This document shows, in pieces, positions 60,792 through 64,000 of a stretch of 64,000 nucleotides of DNA (position 1 is the first letter of the stretch; each line of letters opens with the position of its first letter). Below the pieces are notes generated by a model, which did no database searches, was not told where the DNA came from, and saw only the letters and a program-made list of their open reading frames with translations. The stretch spans positions 434,001-498,000 of the forward strand of contig NZ_FOXL01000003.1 of assembly GCF_900115705.1 (NCBI RefSeq), written 5' to 3'. This DNA comes from Frateuria terrea. Its GTDB lineage: Bacteria > Pseudomonadota > Gammaproteobacteria > Xanthomonadales > Rhodanobacteraceae. The position numbers were made by a program, and so were the translations under genes.

Positions 60792-62849
60792 TCAGGCCAG
60801 CCCGTGGCTGCGCAGCAGCGCCTCCGGTTCGGGCTTGCGGCCGCGGAAGGCGACGAAGCTTTCCAGCGCCGGACGGCTTGCGCCGACGGCCAGGATCTCG
60901 CGGCGAAAGCGTTCGCCGGTGGCGCGGTCGATCGCGCTGCCGCCATGCTCGGTAAGTTCCTCGAACGCGCCGAAGGCGTCGGCCGAAAGCAGTTCGGCCC
61001 ACAGGTAGCTGTAGTAGCCCGCCGCGTAGCCGCCGGCAAAGATGTGCGTGAATGCATGTGGGAAGCGCTGCCACGCCGGTGGATGCAGCACCGCGACCTG
61101 CTGGCGCACCTCTTCGAGCACTTCCATCGTGCGCGCGCCGCGCGCCGGGTCGTATTCGAGGTGCAGGCGAAAGTCGAACAGCGCGAACTCGAGCTGGCGC
61201 ACCAGGAACAGGCCGGCGTGGTAGTGCCGTGCGGCGAGCATGCGCTGGTAGAGCTCCTCCGGCAGCGCCTCGCCGGTCTGCCAATGGCGCGCGAACAGAT
61301 CCAGCGCCTCGCGGTTCCAGCCGAAGTTCTCCATGAACTGGCTGGGCAGTTCCACTGCGTCCCACTCCACCCCGTCGATGCCGCCGATCGAGGGCAGCGC
61401 GATCTCGGTGAGCAGGTGATGCAGACCATGGCCGAACTCGTGGAACAGCGTCAGCACGTCGTCGTGCTTGAGCAGCGCCGGCCTGCCCTCGGTGGGCGGC
61501 GCGAAGTTGCAGGTGAGGAAGGCGATCGGCAACTGGTGTTGCGCGGTGTCGTCGAAGCGGGCGCGGCAGACGTCCATCCAGGCGCCACCGCGCTTGCCGT
61601 TGCGCGCGTAGAGGTCGACGTAGGCGCCGGCGAACACGCGGCCGTCGGCATCGCGCACGTCGTAGTAGCACACGTCCGGATGCCATACGTCGACATCGTC
61701 GCGCTGCGCGAGCGTGATGCCGTAGAGCTTGCCGGTCAACCCGAACAAGCCCTCGATCACCGCCGGCAGCGGGAAATAGGGTTTCAGCTGTTCCTCGTCC
61801 AGCGCATAGCGCTGGACGCGCAACTTCTCCGCGGCGTAGGCGACGTCCCACGGCTCCAGGTTGTCCAGACCGAGCTCGGCCTGCGCCCAGGCGCGCAGTT
61901 CGTCGAGTTCCTGCTGCGCGACCGGCCGCGCGCGCGCGGCGAGGTCGTGCAGGAACTCCATCACCTCGGTGGGCGAGGCGGCCATCTTGGTGGCCAGCGA
62001 TTCCTCTGCGGCGTTGGCGAAGCCGAGCAGCTGCGCGGCCTCATGGCGCAATCGCATGATCCGTTCGATGCGTTCGCTGTTGTCGAACTTGCCCGCATCG
62101 GGTCCCTGGTCGGAGGCGCGGGTCTGGTAGGCCCAATAGACGCGCTCGCGCAGGCTGCGGTTGTCGGCGTAGGTGAGTACCGCCTGCACGCTGGGCTGCT
62201 TGAGCGTGACCAGGAAACCTTCCAGCTCCTGCTCGGCGGCGTACTGGCGCAGCACCGCGCGTCCGGATTCGGGCACGCCGGCCAGGTCGCGCTCGTCGGT
62301 GATGTGTTCGTGCCAGGCTTCGCTGGCATCCAGCACGGCGTTGGAAAACTCGGTGGACAGGCGCGAGAGGGTCACGCCGATCTCGCGGTAGCGCGAACGC
62401 GCCGGTTCCTCCAGCGCCACGCCTGAGAGCCTGAAGTCGCGCAGCGCGTGTTCGACCAGCGCCTGCTCCGGACGCGGCAGCGTGGCGAAGCCTGGCGCAT
62501 CGGCCAGCGCCTGCACGGCGCCATACAGCGCGCGGTTCTGTCCCAATTCGATGGCGTGCTCGGTGAGCTTTTCCTCGGCCGGCCCATAGACCGCGCGCAA
62601 CGCCTCGCTGTCGGCCACCGCGTGCAGGTGGCCGACCGGCGCCCAGGCGTGCGCCAGGCGTTGCTCCAGCCGCTCCTGGGTGAGCATCACCGTGGCGAAG
62701 TCCTTTGCTGCGCCGGGCGCGGTCAGCGCGTCGATGCCGGCGCGGTAGTCAGCCAGGATCGCGTCGATCGCCGGCTCCACGTGCTCGGGCCTGATCTGCG
62801 AGAAGGCGGGCAGCGGCTGGTCGGCCAGCAGCGGGTTCTCTTGGTCCAT
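60792..62849 (-). CDS. prlC: Oligopeptidase A (M3 family)
   Basis: 685-residue cytosolic zinc metallopeptidase. Zinc motif HEFGH at 470-474 and the third ligand Glu500 25 residues later, exactly the M3 spacing (HExxH-x25-E). Other marks: FKGDVDVWHPDVCYYDV-like segment at RDDVDVWHPDVCYYDV and GGYAAGYYSYLWAELLSADAF at the C-terminus. Degrades signal peptides and oligopeptides. ATG 62849 is preceded by GGGAGTG; upstream frame sequence is antisense to the carbonic anhydrase promoter. Confidence 0.96.
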   Translation of the reverse strand: MDQENPLLADQPLPAFSQIRPEHVEPAIDAILADYRAGIDALTAPGAAKDFATVMLTQERLEQRLAHAWAPVGHLHAVADSEALRAVYGPAEEKLTEHAIELGQNRALYGAVQALADAPGFATLPRPEQALVEHALRDFRLSGVALEEPARSRYREIGVTLSRLSTEFSNAVLDASEAWHEHITDERDLAGVPESGRAVLRQYAAEQELEGFLVTLKQPSVQAVLTYADNRSLRERVYWAYQTRASDQGPDAGKFDNSERIERIMRLRHEAAQLLGFANAAEESLATKMAASPTEVMEFLHDLAARARPVAQQELDELRAWAQAELGLDNLEPWDVAYAAEKLRVQRYALDEEQLKPYFPLPAVIEGLFGLTGKLYGITLAQRDDVDVWHPDVCYYDVRDADGRVFAGAYVDLYARNGKRGGAWMDVCRARFDDTAQHQLPIAFLTCNFAPPTEGRPALLKHDDVLTLFHEFGHGLHHLLTEIALPSIGGIDGVEWDAVELPSQFMENFGWNREALDLFARHWQTGEALPEELYQRMLAARHYHAGLFLVRQLEFALFDFRLHLEYDPARGARTMEVLEEVRQQVAVLHPPAWQRFPHAFTHIFAGGYAAGYYSYLWAELLSADAFGAFEELTEHGGSAIDRATGERFRREILAVGASRPALESFVAFRGRKPEPEALLRSHGLA

Positions 62850-62946
62850 GAAACACTCCCTTGGGATGCTTCCAGCGTGGCGACCGGACTGGGCGAATTC
62901 AAGCCGCTCCAGCACCGTCGATGCGTGCTCGCCTACAATCGCAGGG

Positions 62947-63477
62947 ATGAACCGTCTGCGTATCTACAAAGGCATCACGCCTACCCTCGGCCAGCGCGTG
63001 TACGTCGACCCCGCCGCCAGCGTGATCGGCGACGTGGTGCTGGCTGACGACGTGTCGGTATGGCCCGGCGTGGTCTTGCGCGGCGACGTGCACTACATCC
63101 GCGTCGGCGCGCACACCAACATCCAGGACGGCACCATCGTGCACGTCAGCCACGAGTCGCGCTTCGGCCCGGGCTTCCCCTGCCTGATCGGCGAGGGCGT
63201 GACGATCGGCCACGCCGCGGTGGTGCACGCCTGCACGCTGGAGGACTACTGCCTGATCGGCATGCACGCGACCGTGCTCGATGGCGCGGTGGTGAAGAAG
63301 CACGGCTTCGTCGGCGCCGGTGCGGTGATCCCGCCGGGCAAGGTGGTGGGCGAGCGTGAGCTTTGGCTGGGCAATCCGGCCAGGTGCGTGCGCCTGCTCA
63401 GCGACAGCCAGGTCGAGCAGCTGCACTATTCGGCCGAGCACTACGTGCGGCTGAAGGACACCTATCTCGCCGGCTGA
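62947..63477 (+). CDS. Gamma carbonic anhydrase family protein
   Basis: 176 residues, left-handed beta-helix with hexapeptide repeats (VIGDVV, VSVWPG, VVLRGD, IRVGAH, IQDGTI, TIGHAA, CLIGMH, GFVGAG). Metal histidines lie in GTIVHVSH, VTIGHAAVVH and IGMHA. YrdA/CaiE-type proteins bind zinc; carbonic anhydrase activity varies. Start MNRLRIYKGITPTL at 62947 with AGGG upstream. Its last 16 bases overlap the end of the convergent membrane-anchored gene. Confidence 0.93.
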   Translation: MNRLRIYKGITPTLGQRVYVDPAASVIGDVVLADDVSVWPGVVLRGDVHYIRVGAHTNIQDGTIVHVSHESRFGPGFPCLIGEGVTIGHAAVVHACTLEDYCLIGMHATVLDGAVVKKHGFVGAGAVIPPGKVVGERELWLGNPARCVRLLSDSQVEQLHYSAEHYVRLKDTYLAG

Positions 63478-63995
63478 ACCGCATCGCGCGCCTGCCGACC
63501 CTGGAGCATCGCCGCGCGCGCCTCGTGCTGGCGCACCCGCAGCTGCCGCTGCGCGTCGAGCTTGCCGGCCAGCAGGAGCGCAATGTAATTGCCGCTGTCG
63601 AATTCATGCAGCAGGCGCAGTTCGCGTTCTGCCTGGTCCAGCTCGCCCTGGTCGATGGCCTGTTCGACCGCCCTTGTGGCAGCGGGAAACAGCCGCTGCA
63701 GCGTCTCGCGCGTGGCCGCATCGTCGGGCTCCAGTTCGAGCACGCTGAGGTAGAACTCCCAGGCGTTACGCCCCTGCGGGGATACCAGGCGATGGTCACG
63801 CACGGCCTGGTCGGCGAGGTTCAGCAGGATGACGCGCCCGCTGTCATCGGCCGCTACAGCCGGTCCGGCCACGGCGACCGAACGCCAGGCACGCAGGCCC
63901 AGCCATGCCAGCACCAGCACCAGCACCAGGACCAGGACCAGAGCGGCGCCTGCCACCGTCCAGGTGCGGCGGCTGGGAGCAAATATCGTCGACAT
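63462..63995 (-). CDS. Membrane-anchored protein with repeat-encoded helix, uncharacterised
   Basis: 177 residues. One N-terminal membrane helix, VAGAALVLVLVLVLVLAWLGL (about 14-34), is followed by a soluble helical region with TPR-like segments (NAWEFYLSVLELEPDDAATRETLQRLF in parts; LLHEFDSGNYIALLLAGKLDAQ). Not recognised; the middle resembles periplasmic domains of Xanthomonadales energy-transducer-like proteins. The Val-Leu run is written by a hexanucleotide repeat. ATG 63995; the upstream region lies outside the window. Convergent with the carbonic anhydrase, overlapping by 16 bases. Confidence 0.7.
   Translation of the reverse strand: MSTIFAPSRRTWTVAGAALVLVLVLVLVLAWLGLRAWRSVAVAGPAVAADDSGRVILLNLADQAVRDHRLVSPQGRNAWEFYLSVLELEPDDAATRETLQRLFPAATRAVEQAIDQGELDQAERELRLLHEFDSGNYIALLLAGKLDAQRQLRVRQHEARAAMLQGRQARDAVQPAR
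63908..63943. repeat. Hexanucleotide tandem repeat in a membrane-helix codon run
   Basis: Six 6-base units: CCAGCA three times, CCAGGA twice, CCAGAG once. Read on the minus strand they encode alternating Leu and Val in the membrane anchor. A gain or loss of one unit keeps the frame and changes the helix by two residues. Confidence 0.75.
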
Positions 63996-64000
63996 GCAGG

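Noticed and set aside
63908..63943. Short tandem repeat as a CRISPR array
   Set aside because: Units are 6 bases with no spacers; it is a coding microsatellite.

Overview
The window is GC-rich, densely coded gammaproteobacterial chromosome. Gene content and style point to Xanthomonadales, most likely Rhodanobacteraceae (Dyella, Rhodanobacter or Luteibacter type). The clues are an Entner-Doudoroff operon in the order zwf-pgl-edd-eda, large Oar-like TonB-dependent receptors, a TPR-sulfotransferase, a TonB receptor/tryptophan-halogenase pair, a PagL deacylase and dispersed hairpin repeats built on CCCTCTCCC/GGGAGAGGG. No rRNA, tRNA, insertion sequence, prophage or CRISPR array was seen.

Layout. 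1-6640: a cut-off DMT permease, a DUF1272 zinc protein, then the glucose operon zwf-pgl-edd-eda on the minus strand, divergent from a GntR/HutC regulator with a palindromic operator candidate. 6673-11536: a TPR-sulfotransferase convergent with an Oar-like TonB receptor, sharing a terminator. 11864-14059: a cobalamin riboswitch and btuB. 14279-19401: an orphan RND permease, then a DUF2239/MFS pair. 19547-23075: a two-subunit M16 peptidase operon and PagL. 23109-27912: a marR-omf-emrA-emrB efflux operon with an apparently leaderless, self-repressed marR. 27987-30941: two paralogous 80-residue proteins, each head-to-head with a regulator of a different family. 31069-37151: an S9 peptidase, a carboxylesterase, and algZ-algR-hemC as in Pseudomonas. 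37304-44419: DUF481, an orphan membrane protein, a WYL regulator, an SLC13 carrier, a patatin, DUF488 and a GT2 enzyme. 44614-48307: parB, parA, a 58-residue membrane protein, rsmG and an SPFH protein.

46405-55393 is the most unusual part. A glycan-uptake locus is half alive. The TonB receptor, a flavin halogenase-like protein with all catalytic residues, and a secreted glucoamylase-family (GH144-like) hydrolase are intact. The inner-membrane ABC importer (MalK and MalG types), the LacI repressor and a GH1 beta-glucosidase survive only as frameshifted 3' remnants. The MalK and GH1 remnants meet at one breakpoint between parA and the small rsmG-side gene, so debris from the sugar locus lies on both sides of the rsmG block.

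55514-63995: gluconokinase (feeding Edd/Eda), pirin, DUF4336, a YecA-like protein, exonuclease III, a Na+/H+ antiporter, oligopeptidase A, a gamma carbonic anhydrase, and a membrane protein whose anchor is written by a hexanucleotide repeat.

Coordinates rest on reading frames, start-codon context and motif recognition. No database search was possible, so family names come from recalled signatures.
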